A DNA stretch of 22,999 nt from a virus, in IMG/VR virus record IMGVR_UViG_3300005530_000415, positions 1 through 22,999 of that record. One strand, written 5' to 3'. How positions within the stretch are numbered: position 1 is the stretch's first letter; each line of letters begins with the position of its first letter. Below the pieces are notes generated by a model. That model was not told where the DNA came from. It made no database searches and saw only the letters and a list, made by a program, of their open reading frames with translations. The position numbers and the translations under genes are program-made. Shown here one piece after another: positions 6,413 to 13,811 of the stretch.

Positions 6413-6713
6413 CGCTACCTCCTCCTCCGATGATGTGGATCTCCGATGAGCCTTCCTGGACCGTGTACGGCTCTCCCGCTCCTCCGCGACTCCCGACGGT
6501 GTAGGTACGGGGTTCGGGCGCGTACTCACCCCCGCCGCCAGCTCCGAAGCACGTCACTCGGACACGTGACACGCCTGTGCCGAACGTAACTACGGGTCGC
6601 ACCTCCTTGGAGGTTAGTCCGAGGACTCGCGGACGCAGGAGCGTCTTGAACGCCTGCCACCGGGTCAGGGTGACCTCGTACCGGGTGTACACAGGGAGGT
6701 TGACCTCACTCAT
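6393..6713 (-). CDS. Gly-rich hypothetical protein between glycosyltransferase and methyltransferase
   Basis: The 106-residue product has an N-terminal half with beta-like strands (YTRYEVTLTRWQAF) and a C-terminal half with Gly clusters (FGAGGGGEY, IIGGGGSG). Gly-rich repeats of this kind occur in phage tail-fibre tips and receptor-binding proteins, but the protein is short. GGAGG lies 9 bases before its ATG and its start overlaps the end of the glycosyltransferase gene by 8 bp. Position between two sugar-modifying enzymes makes it a candidate substrate or a small virion protein. No family is recognised. Confidence 0.6.
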   Translation of the reverse strand: MSEVNLPVYTRYEVTLTRWQAFKTLLRPRVLGLTSKEVRPVVTFGTGVSRVRVTCFGAGGGGEYAPEPRTYTVGSRGGAGEPYTVQEGSSEIHIIGGGGSGDTRRD

Positions 6714-7872
6714 GGAGCAGCGCCTCCAAAGTCGGCTTCCAGTAGGTCCTCCACACGTGCTCGACGTCGTAGTTGTCGACCACGAACTTGCGTGCCAGCT
6801 CCCCTTCCAGCTTAAGGTGCTCCTGCGTCGTGTTGCGAACCAGGCAGTACTTGTCGTAGATCTCGTCGACGTGCGGGACCCTCCAGGACGCGCCGTGGCT
6901 GTCGACGAACCACGGTTCCGTCCGCTCCTTCGGGATGAGCCACTTCGTCGGGAGCAGCTCCGTCATCGAGCTGTTCTCCACACCGATCACTGGGATCCCG
7001 ACCGCCATGCCCTGGAGGATACCTCGACCGAACCCCTCAGCGGCGGAGGCGTGCGAGATCATGTCGCACCGCCTCGTCCACTCGATCATGTAGTCTTCGC
7101 CGTACAGACCCGCGTGGTAACGGTACTCGTTCTCCGGGAAGACCGCGCACTGACCGATCCCGAGGCGGTCGATGAGGCGAAGCAGGTCCTTCCCTGGAGG
7201 CGTCTTCGGGGCGGTGTGCAGAAGGAGTCTCGACTCCGGGTACTCCCTGTGGAAGGCCTCGAAGCCGTAGAGCTGAGGAACGAGCGCCTTCCGCACCGGG
7301 TCGATGTTGGTCGCGTTGATGCCAATGGTGAAGTAGTTCGGGTCCGGTCGGACCTCCGGATCGGGGCACCACAGGTGCGTCTCGCAGGAGTGCGGAACGT
7401 AGTGGCAGTCGATCCCCTCGTTCAGAAGCTGCCTCTGCCCGAAGCGCGACATCGCGATCGGTCGGATGTCCGCTCCGCCCTTCTTCGCGAGGTACAGCAC
7501 CGTCTTGTCCTGATCGCTCAACGGCTCGCAGTCGATCGGCATCCACGCTGCAACGCGCGGGAGCTGCTTCAGGACGTCCGCGGAGATCGCCCAGAGATCG
7601 CACAGGGTGAAGACGATCTTCGGCTTCAGCTCCTTGCACAGGTGGGGGAGCGATCCTCCGCGGAGGTCGCTTGGGAAGTGGTGGAACTCCCGACCGCTGG
7701 GCGACGTCCACACGTGGTCAGTCCCCTGCACTCCGGCGAGTGCGGCGACGACCATCCGGAGGTAGCCCTCCTTCTCGAAGCGCTCCCACCAGATCCGGGC
7801 CTCTTCACCGTACCCGGTGTGGGCCCACATCGACGCCCCCTGTGCTAGGGCGAGGGGTACCTCCTCAAACAT
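6706..7872 (-). CDS. GT4-like (GT-B fold) glycosyltransferase
   Basis: The protein has 388 residues. The C-terminal half holds the nucleotide-sugar site: CDMISHASAAEGFGRG (269-284) followed by GMAVGIPVIG. E279 is the first acid of the usual E-x7-E pair, while the second position (287) is Gln. The N-terminal half has an acceptor-side Rossmann pattern (KPKIVFTLCDLWAIS). It should transfer a sugar from an activated donor in the cytoplasm. Such genes occur in actinophages that glycosylate their virion proteins, and the FkbM gene downstream fits that use; glucosylation of DNA is another option given the modification genes to the right. GGAGGAG precedes the ATG. Confidence 0.85.
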   Translation of the reverse strand: MFEEVPLALAQGASMWAHTGYGEEARIWWERFEKEGYLRMVVAALAGVQGTDHVWTSPSGREFHHFPSDLRGGSLPHLCKELKPKIVFTLCDLWAISADVLKQLPRVAAWMPIDCEPLSDQDKTVLYLAKKGGADIRPIAMSRFGQRQLLNEGIDCHYVPHSCETHLWCPDPEVRPDPNYFTIGINATNIDPVRKALVPQLYGFEAFHREYPESRLLLHTAPKTPPGKDLLRLIDRLGIGQCAVFPENEYRYHAGLYGEDYMIEWTRRCDMISHASAAEGFGRGILQGMAVGIPVIGVENSSMTELLPTKWLIPKERTEPWFVDSHGASWRVPHVDEIYDKYCLVRNTTQEHLKLEGELARKFVVDNYDVEHVWRTYWKPTLEALLHE

Positions 7873-7987
7873 GTCTCCTCCAGAACGAGAGCGACGAGCA
7901 CATCGCGATCAGGTTCGCCAGCGCCGAGCAGGGCGCCGAGGGCGGTGGGTTAGCTGGGTATCCACGACGTCTCTGCCATGATCTCAT
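7865..7987 (-). CDS. 40-residue basic small protein, tentative
   Basis: The 111-bp gap between the polymerase and the glycosyltransferase holds a frame whose ATG (7987) overlaps the polymerase TGA (ATGA) and has a strong ribosome site, CTGGAGGTAGC. It ends inside the start of the glycosyltransferase gene. The product opens with MRSWQRRRGY, then a Pro/Ala stretch, then a short hydrophobic segment (LANLIAMCSSLSFW) and a basic end. The overlaps at both ends support a real gene, but it has no known relatives and may be only a coupling device. Confidence 0.5.
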   Translation of the reverse strand: MRSWQRRRGYPANPPPSAPCSALANLIAMCSSLSFWRRHV

Positions 7988-10626
7988 GCTACCTCCAGTT
8001 TGTAGTCCTCAACTTCTCCCAGTGAGGGACCGACCTGTACGTCGACCGACAGCTTGACCCAGATCTGCTCCGGAGTTGTCGTCATCTCCTTCACCATCAG
8101 GGCGATGCCCTCGTCGAGACGGTCCTCACGGATCTCCGTAACGATCGAGTCGTGCACAGGGAAGAGGACGTGCCCGAGTCCTTCTTCCGGGAGTCGATGC
8201 GACAGTCGCGTAACTGCCATGAGACAGATGTCCGACGCGACCGACTGTGGTACGTGCGACGCCGCCTGGTTCCGAATGCCCTTAACGAGTTCGGGAGTGA
8301 CGAGCCTCCAACGTCGCTTGCGTCCGAAGCACGTCGTGATCTCGCCCTCCTCGAGGGCCATCCTCTCCCACTCGTCCCGGCCCCGCTTCCAGTCTGGGAA
8401 GCGCTTCCACAGAGCGTCGATGTACCCCTGTGCCTTGTCGACGTCGCCGCCGGTGAGTTCTTCCAGCTCGCCGATCGCCAGCGAGTACGCCTGTCGTCCG
8501 TAGCCCACGCCGTAGGTCACGAACTTGCTGTTGAACCGGTCGGTGCCCGAGACCTCCATCAATGGCTTCCCGAACATCGCAGAGGCGGCATGTCGGTGGA
8601 AGTCTGCCCGACCGAGCTCAGGGATCACATCGGTCAAGGCCTTGTACAGCGCCATGTCGTGCGTCTCGTTAGCCGCCGTGTACAGCTCGATCGCGGAGTA
8701 GTCCGCCTCGACGATGAGGTACCAGATCCCGTCGACCTTCCTCGCCGTCGTCCCGCGGAACAGCTTCCGCGTCATCTTGGCTAGCTTGGGGTTTACCTGC
8801 CACTTGGGGAGGGTCTGCACAGGAGGGTTGTGTACCGCAAGACGACCGGATCGGGTACCGAACAGGAGGAAGTCAGGGTGGACACGGCCGTCACTCCATA
8901 CATCATCGACGATCCCGTAAACGTAGTGTCGTAGGAGGCCATCCTTCTCCCGCAGGTCGAACAACATCTTGGCGAACGGTCGGCCTTGGTTCACATCGAG
9001 GAACTCCGCGTCGCACGACCTCCGGCCTCCTGGCATCTCCATATCCAGGATGTCGAACGCAAGGTGCTGAAGCTGCTTCGGCGACCGTGGGTTAAGCTTG
9101 CCTTCCCGCACCCGGTTGATGATGTACCGGCGCTTGTAGCACTTCGAGCACGACCCGTCCGCGATGGTGGTGTGCGTGTTCATCAGCTCACGCCACTGCG
9201 TCCGGGGTTTGCCAGATCCGATCAGCTTCTGCGCTGCCCACTCCGGCACGCACTCCGGGCAAGGTACGCCGACCTCAGTCTCCGGCACGACCTTCGGGTC
9301 ACGCGGGAATCCCTGCATCTTGGCGTACCGCTGGATCGATGCCTCAGTGTGCTGGATCTCCGGGAGCCACTCCTTCTCGATCTCCTGGGCGTACTCGAGG
9401 TCGATCTCCGCTCCGTGGGCTTCGTCGATCGCGAACGCCCGTTGTGCAGGGAGGAGAATGTTGACGTACAGCTGGTAGTTCTTCTCCACCTCCTGTGCCA
9501 GCCGCCGGAGGATCGGCCTCAGCGCTCTCGTGTTGAAGGCGTCGTACGCACCGTACCGGGCTTCCGCCAACCACTGTGCTGGTGTCTGAGGTCCTGTGCG
9601 GAAGATGTTGCCCGGAAGACCCTGCTCGTAGTACGGAGCGTTCAGGTACTGCCTCGACAGTGCCTTCAGTCCGACCTGTTCACCTCGTTCCGTTAGGCAC
9701 AGGGCGAGGGCCATGGTGCAGTCCGCGTTCGGGGGTACCGCTCCGATCTCTGCCTGGAGCACCTGGAAGTCGTACGACAGGTTGTGGAAGTCCCACCAGA
9801 TGTTCGAGTGCAGGAGAAGTGCCTTCATCAGGTTCCGACTGAAGTCGACGTCTTGTACGCGGCAGGAGTAGGTGTGCCACGGGTCCTCGTTCCTCGGACC
9901 GATCGTCACCTGGAACATGTCCCAGGTATCCTCGCCCGGTCGGGGTTGGTCGAATGGTCCGTGCGACTCCGTGTCGAGGCTGACCTCGAGTTCGCGTTGG
10001 CCAGCCCGCTCAAGGATCCGCTGTAGGAGGTGATCGATCTCCTTCCCGTCTTGGAGGTAGGTCCACGCGACCTTGTACTCCTTGTCCGGGAACGGTACCG
10101 TACCCTCAGTCAGGTGCCGGACTCGCTCAAGCGACCGGTAAATGTCGTCGAAGAACCCTTGACCTCCGTGTAGCACAGCCGCCGGATGATACGTAGGTAG
10201 AACCCACGCCGCCATCTCCTCCGACCACTGTAGTACACCCTGAACCTTGCCGATCCCATCCTTAGTGTGAAGTAGGCGTTGGGACGCGGTAGCTCCCATG
10301 GCAACGATGACTCGCGGATGACGCTGTCGCAGCTCTTCAACAAGCCTTGGAGTGCAAGCCTCCAGCATAGCTGCCGAAGGCGGGGCATCCTTGCCTTCCT
10401 TGGTGGGTCGACAGCCAACCGCATTGGTGACATAGACGTCCTTCCGTCGAAGTCCCACTCCCTCGAGTGTCGCGTCGAGCAATTGACCGGAAGCTCCAGT
10501 GAATGGCACCCCAGTCCGTACTTCATTGTAACCGGGTGCTTCTCCGACGATGCAGATTTCCGCGGTCGTCGGTCCGGAGCCAAAGCACTTCTGCCCGCCG
10601 TTCGGGCAGTTAAGGCACGCTGACAA
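7984..10626 (-). CDS. DNA polymerase I (family A) fused to an N-terminal family 4 uracil-DNA glycosylase
   Basis: The protein has 880 residues. Residues 1-175 are a family 4 uracil-DNA glycosylase: VGEAPG (27-32), TNAVGCRP, YHPAAVL (146-152) and Cys 4, 7, 72 and 91 for an Fe-S cluster. Residues ~205-380 are a 3'-5' exonuclease with all three motifs (D218/E220; N282/D286; Y358/D362). C456/C459 and C493/C496 suggest an inserted zinc site. The polymerase has motif A DYSAIEL (642-648), motif B R697-K701-Y705-YG, and motif C HDS (825-827), where most relatives have HDE. Y705 is Tyr as in T7 polymerase. It is the replicative enzyme, with uracil sensing or repair built in. The only sensible start is TTG at 10626; a 17-codon leader ORF overlaps it. 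Confidence 0.92.
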   Translation of the reverse strand: MSACLNCPNGGQKCFGSGPTTAEICIVGEAPGYNEVRTGVPFTGASGQLLDATLEGVGLRRKDVYVTNAVGCRPTKEGKDAPPSAAMLEACTPRLVEELRQRHPRVIVAMGATASQRLLHTKDGIGKVQGVLQWSEEMAAWVLPTYHPAAVLHGGQGFFDDIYRSLERVRHLTEGTVPFPDKEYKVAWTYLQDGKEIDHLLQRILERAGQRELEVSLDTESHGPFDQPRPGEDTWDMFQVTIGPRNEDPWHTYSCRVQDVDFSRNLMKALLLHSNIWWDFHNLSYDFQVLQAEIGAVPPNADCTMALALCLTERGEQVGLKALSRQYLNAPYYEQGLPGNIFRTGPQTPAQWLAEARYGAYDAFNTRALRPILRRLAQEVEKNYQLYVNILLPAQRAFAIDEAHGAEIDLEYAQEIEKEWLPEIQHTEASIQRYAKMQGFPRDPKVVPETEVGVPCPECVPEWAAQKLIGSGKPRTQWRELMNTHTTIADGSCSKCYKRRYIINRVREGKLNPRSPKQLQHLAFDILDMEMPGGRRSCDAEFLDVNQGRPFAKMLFDLREKDGLLRHYVYGIVDDVWSDGRVHPDFLLFGTRSGRLAVHNPPVQTLPKWQVNPKLAKMTRKLFRGTTARKVDGIWYLIVEADYSAIELYTAANETHDMALYKALTDVIPELGRADFHRHAASAMFGKPLMEVSGTDRFNSKFVTYGVGYGRQAYSLAIGELEELTGGDVDKAQGYIDALWKRFPDWKRGRDEWERMALEEGEITTCFGRKRRWRLVTPELVKGIRNQAASHVPQSVASDICLMAVTRLSHRLPEEGLGHVLFPVHDSIVTEIREDRLDEGIALMVKEMTTTPEQIWVKLSVDVQVGPSLGEVEDYKLEVA

Positions 10627-10663
10627 GTCTCCCCCGGATGGCGTCGACAGAACCTACTTCCAT
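10610..10663 (-). CDS. 17-codon leader ORF overlapping the polymerase start
   Basis: A perfect ribosome site (TAAGGAGACGTA) precedes an ATG at 10663 that opens a 17-codon frame, MEVGSVDAIRGRLVSVP. It ends at a TAA 14 bases inside the polymerase gene. The polymerase itself starts at TTG 10626 with only a weak, too-close purine run. Either the leader couples translation to the TTG, or ribosomes shift +1 near CGGGGGAGAC and make a longer polymerase. The sequence shows the arrangement; which holds is unknown. Confidence 0.5.
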   Translation of the reverse strand: MEVGSVDAIRGRLVSVP

Positions 10664-10672
10664 TACGTCTCC

Positions 10673-10903
10673 TTACACAACAGTGGGTCCCGGCTCGGAC
10701 TGAACGGTACCGCCTTGGACCATCGGTACGCCGGAGGTCGGGGTTGACGGAGCGACTCCTATGAGCGTAAAGTCGAGCACCAGTCCAACTACGAGGAGGG
10801 CTACAAGGAGGACAGCCCACACCGGATGCCGGCGGTACTCGTTCCAAAACCAGCTGACGGCTAACTCACCTCCACCGTTCAGGTAGGCTACACAACTCGG
10901 CAC
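10673..10903 (-). CDS. single-span membrane protein, unknown
   Basis: This product has 76 residues. A basic segment (NEYRRHP) precedes one strong membrane helix, VWAVLLVALLVVGLVLDFTL (about residues 28-47), and a Pro/Ser/Gly-rich tail that would be outside if the N-terminus is inside. The start is a GTG at 10903 within the end of the upstream gene, with AAGG 7 bases before it; no better start is seen. It lies just before the polymerase leader. The function is not known. Confidence 0.6.
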   Translation of the reverse strand: MPSCVAYLNGGGELAVSWFWNEYRRHPVWAVLLVALLVVGLVLDFTLIGVAPSTPTSGVPMVQGGTVQSEPGPTVV

Positions 10904-11136
10904 ACCACCACCTTAGGTCGAGCTGGAGGGTCGACGACGGCGACTGACGGATCGTCGAGCTCTCGGAACGCTCTCGCCTCGGTGAGCTCGAACTTGATCC
11001 GTGCGTCGCCGTACACAGAGTCGGGAGGGAAGCACGCTCGGAGGTCGATCTGGGTGATCTGACCGTTGTCCGCGAAGTGGACCTTCGTGATCTCGCCTTC
11101 GACGAGCGGGATCTCCAACTCAGTTGGAGGCGCCAT
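10888..11136 (-). CDS. hypothetical protein
   Basis: The 82-residue product starts at the ATG at 11136, behind GGAAGGA; a GTG further upstream in frame has no ribosome site and would overlap the upstream gene more. It looks like a small beta-rich fold (EIPLVEGEITKVHFADNGQI, then TQIDLRACF). No metal or catalytic motif is visible. It overlaps its neighbours by 16-17 bp on both sides, as is usual in this operon. I do not recognise it. Confidence 0.6.
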   Translation of the reverse strand: MAPPTELEIPLVEGEITKVHFADNGQITQIDLRACFPPDSVYGDARIKFELTEARAFRELDDPSVAVVDPPARPKVVVCRVV

Positions 11137-11437
11137 CAAGCGTTCCTTCCACCGTTGGACAGTTTGCGTGGGATACCTCGTCACCGTTCACTTCGCAGGT
11201 CGTCAAGGTGTGGTGCTGCAACGTCCACTGACCCGGCTTGAAGTCGGGTATCACGAAGATGTCGACAGCGAGTAGGTCGTACGTCGTCTGCATCGGATCG
11301 ACGCCTCGAGGTCGCGTTTTGCTCGCAGGTGCCGCTGCCTTCAGCGCCTCCCACACGTCGGCAGCGCACCTGAAGTCCTTCCGGCCGAACTGCTGCGCGG
11401 CCTTCGTCAGCATCTCGACCAGGGCGTCGATCTTCAC
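11120..11437 (-). CDS. hypothetical protein
   Basis: The 105-residue product starts at a GTG (11437) with GGAGGTGAG upstream. The first 40 residues look helical (DALVEMLTKAAQQFG, DVWEALKAAA) and the remainder beta-rich. It has three cysteines without a clear zinc pattern. It is one of four small genes between the Gat-QueC fusion gene and the polymerase. The close packing suggests shared expression with the DNA-modification operon, but no function can be given. Confidence 0.6.
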   Translation of the reverse strand: MKIDALVEMLTKAAQQFGRKDFRCAADVWEALKAAAPASKTRPRGVDPMQTTYDLLAVDIFVIPDFKPGQWTLQHHTLTTCEVNGDEVSHANCPTVEGTLDGASN

Positions 11438-11583
11438 ACCTCACCTCCGTCGACACCGGGCGGAGGCAGTCCGGGATGCTTCCACCCGTACGCTCCGCGT
11501 ACTTCATGCTCCTCCTCCCGGACGAACAACGGCACATCAGTTCCACTGACCCAGCCGATGTGGTTCCAGCCAAGCTCCTTCAT
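11434..11583 (-). CDS. 49-residue hypothetical protein coupled to gat-queC
   Basis: A short frame starts at an ATG (11583) that overlaps the TGA of the Gat-QueC fusion gene (ATGA) and ends overlapping the next gene's GTG by four bases. The product (MKELGWNHIGWVSGTDVPLF and so on) is acidic to neutral and may form a single small domain. A longer upstream frame exists but would run 100 bases inside gat-queC without a ribosome site. Translational coupling implies its level follows the QueC enzyme. The family is unknown. Confidence 0.55.
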   Translation of the reverse strand: MKELGWNHIGWVSGTDVPLFVREEEHEVRGAYGWKHPGLPPPGVDGGEV

Positions 11584-13031
11584 CGCGCTGATGAGGTCTG
11601 GTCGAGGTACCTCGTCGGGTCCGGAACGTTCGCCATCCGAAACGCTGTGCTCCTCTGGAGGCACGGACCGCACGTCCCGCAATGCAGCTCACCTCCCTTA
11701 TAGCAGCTGTACGTGTACTGGTGCGGCACCTGGAGCTTCGCTCCGAGCGTGACGATCTGGTGCTTCATCAGACCGCCGAGCGGATCGCTGATCCTGATGT
11801 GCCGGTAGGGAGCGACCGCGAACGGGACCAGCTGACGGAGCTTCTCGTACGTCTCCTGCTCGTTGTCGACGAACGCACACCCCTCCTCCTGGTTCGTCCC
11901 GAAGGCCACGCAGTCGTAGTTGTCCCGCTCCGCGATGGCGAGCGCCAGTGAGGCGAAGACCAGATTCCGGGCTGGGACCCACTCGGTCGACAGCTCCGCT
12001 CCAACCGCACCGGGAGCGATCGTTCCCTCGTTGGTGAGGACCGACGGGACCGTGGTGTTGAAGAAGTCCGTCTCCACGATCTGCACCGAACACCCGAGAT
12101 CGGCGGCCAGGTGCCCGATCGAGTCCAACTCCCTCCCCTGTGCTCGGCAGCTGTAGGCGAAGTGCAAGAGCGTAACGTCGTTCTTCCACGTCTTCTTGTG
12201 GAGGTACGCCACCGTGGCACTGTCCAGACCACCGCTGCACACGACCAGCACGCGGTCGGGTGTCGGAGCCTTCGCCGGGTACAGCTCCGCGTCGGCGTGC
12301 AGGACGTTGACCTGTCCTGACCCGTACTTGACGACCTGAACGTTGCCGGCGGCGTACGGACCGAGTTGCACAGGTGAGGGATCGTTGAGCGGGTCGTACA
12401 TGCCGTCGAAGTACGCTCGCTGCGAGGCGAAGAGCACCCCATCCTGTGTCCGCAGAGCATACAACGGCTTGTAGTTGCAGCCCCACCACATGCGGTTGTG
12501 CTCCGACTTGTGTACAGCGAGGATCGCGAAGGACCCCTTCAACATCTCGCAGGCGTCCTTGAACCCGTACCGGTCCAGCAGGATGCCAATCGCGTACGAG
12601 TCGATCCGAGTTGGGGGAGCGGGTGAGAATGCGTCCCGCGAGAGTTGTTCCTCGCGGTATCCCTGCATGATCTCGCCATCGTTCGCGATGACGCCGTTGT
12701 GGGCGAAGATCCAGTTGCCCGACGGCGACATGAACGGAGGGATGTCCTCCGGCTTCTTTTGCTGCACCCATTCCGTCGCTGGTTCTCCGCGAAGGGTGCC
12801 GACTCCCGCGAACGGGTGATCCGGGATCGGTCGCGGTAGGATCGTGTGCGAGTGGTCAGGGAACGGACCGAAGTTCCTCCACGGTGCGGTCACCACACCC
12901 TTCGGTGCGACGTACTGCCATCCCCACGAGTCCTCGCCACGGTCCGTCGACCGCTTCATCAGTTCGCGCCACCAACGGTCGAACTGGACTGTCGGTGCCG
13001 CACTGACGGCCCCGACGATTCCACACCCCAT
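11580..13031 (-). CDS. gat-queC: glutamine amidotransferase-QueC fusion (7-cyano-7-deazaguanine synthase with class II GAT domain)
   Basis: The protein has 483 residues. Residues 1-240 are a class II amidotransferase: the nucleophile Cys in MGCGIVGA, then RSTDRGEDSWG, GTLRGEP, FAHNGVIAN and RIDSYAIG. Residues 258-470 are QueC: the ATP loop SGGLDS (266-271) and the zinc site C443, C451, C454, C457. QueC turns 7-carboxy-7-deazaguanine and ammonia into preQ0. Fusions of this type are known in phages with deazaguanine DNA, where the GAT part is thought to supply ammonia that converts preQ0 to the amidine (archaeosine base). The catalytic Cys is residue 3 rather than 2, so more than Met removal would be needed to free it. 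GGAGGGG precedes the ATG. Confidence 0.9.
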   Translation of the reverse strand: MGCGIVGAVSAAPTVQFDRWWRELMKRSTDRGEDSWGWQYVAPKGVVTAPWRNFGPFPDHSHTILPRPIPDHPFAGVGTLRGEPATEWVQQKKPEDIPPFMSPSGNWIFAHNGVIANDGEIMQGYREEQLSRDAFSPAPPTRIDSYAIGILLDRYGFKDACEMLKGSFAILAVHKSEHNRMWWGCNYKPLYALRTQDGVLFASQRAYFDGMYDPLNDPSPVQLGPYAAGNVQVVKYGSGQVNVLHADAELYPAKAPTPDRVLVVCSGGLDSATVAYLHKKTWKNDVTLLHFAYSCRAQGRELDSIGHLAADLGCSVQIVETDFFNTTVPSVLTNEGTIAPGAVGAELSTEWVPARNLVFASLALAIAERDNYDCVAFGTNQEEGCAFVDNEQETYEKLRQLVPFAVAPYRHIRISDPLGGLMKHQIVTLGAKLQVPHQYTYSCYKGGELHCGTCGPCLQRSTAFRMANVPDPTRYLDQTSSAR

Positions 13032-13811
13032 CTACCCCTCCAGGTACTCCCGCCATGCGGCTATGTTGTGTCGAGCGTGCTCGATGTGCTCTCGGTTGTC
13101 TGTGTGGTAGTCGAAGTAGCCGACTCGGCCACCGAGCGACTTCCGACCCGGGTACTTCGACGGTACCAGGTTCGGCAGACACGCGAAGCCGTTCAGTCCC
13201 CACACGACGACCTTGGATGCGTCGCACGTTGCGACGCGGTCGAGCGTCTCACTCGGGAGCGAGAACTCGCAGAAGCTCTCGGACAGACCGTTCAGGTGTA
13301 GCGGCTTCCGGGTGATCTCGGCGACGTCGTGGATGAGTTCGGCTCTCGTGCGACCGTACAGGTGCGCTTCCTCTACCAGTCCGATGTGGTCGACCGACCA
13401 GAGCGCGTCGAGTGCTCCGACGCACGCCGCGTACTCAGGCCACGAACGTCCGTGAGCGACGCCGATGGTCTTGATGTGCGGCAGAGCGTCACGGACTGTA
13501 CGACCGCAGTTCAGCGCGAGGTCGATCGTCGCCCTCGCGTTGCCGCCATCCTCGCCCCATGCGTCCGGGAGGATGAGAGTCTTGGCGTGGACCGTTCGGG
13601 CTGCCGTGATCAGGTCGTACATGTTGGCGACCTGACCCGTCTCGAACACGTCGCTGTCGACGATGATGTGGTCACCCCGGACGCCGCGGTTGTGGTAGAA
13701 CCTGCGGTAGCTGTCGTCCTTGAGCTGCGACGCGACCACCAGATGGGTCCTGTCCTCGGCGGACAGGACCTCATCCAGCAGCGGCGTCGGCACGATGTGT
13801 GCCAGTCGCAT
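13032..13811 (-). CDS. dpdA: DpdA-like DNA transglycosylase (7-deazaguanine insertion)
   Basis: The 259-residue protein is a TGT-like barrel by motif: HIIVDSDVFETG (48-59) sits where the first catalytic Asp and substrate loop lie, LPDAWGEDGGN (81-91) is a second acidic loop, and IGVAHGRSWPEY (116-127) matches the GxxxG base-binding loop. Known DpdA proteins swap guanine in DNA for preQ0 or its derivatives, as tRNA-guanine transglycosylase does in tRNA. Its location inside an operon with all preQ0 genes supports a DNA rather than tRNA role. The ATG overlaps the upstream TAA (TAATG). The similarity is read by eye, so the exact DpdA subgroup is uncertain. Confidence 0.75.
   Translation of the reverse strand: MRLAHIVPTPLLDEVLSAEDRTHLVVASQLKDDSYRRFYHNRGVRGDHIIVDSDVFETGQVANMYDLITAARTVHAKTLILPDAWGEDGGNARATIDLALNCGRTVRDALPHIKTIGVAHGRSWPEYAACVGALDALWSVDHIGLVEEAHLYGRTRAELIHDVAEITRKPLHLNGLSESFCEFSLPSETLDRVATCDASKVVVWGLNGFACLPNLVPSKYPGRKSLGGRVGYFDYHTDNREHIEHARHNIAAWREYLEG

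Noticed and set aside
6577-7848. 423-codon open frame on the plus strand
   Set aside because: It mirrors the glycosyltransferase gene, has no domain signal, lacks a ribosome site, and comes from GC-rich third positions of the real minus-strand gene.
10708-10734. Possible third copy of the promoter spacer block near 10717 (TGGACCATCGG)
   Set aside because: The match breaks after ten bases and no -10 or -35 element is beside it.
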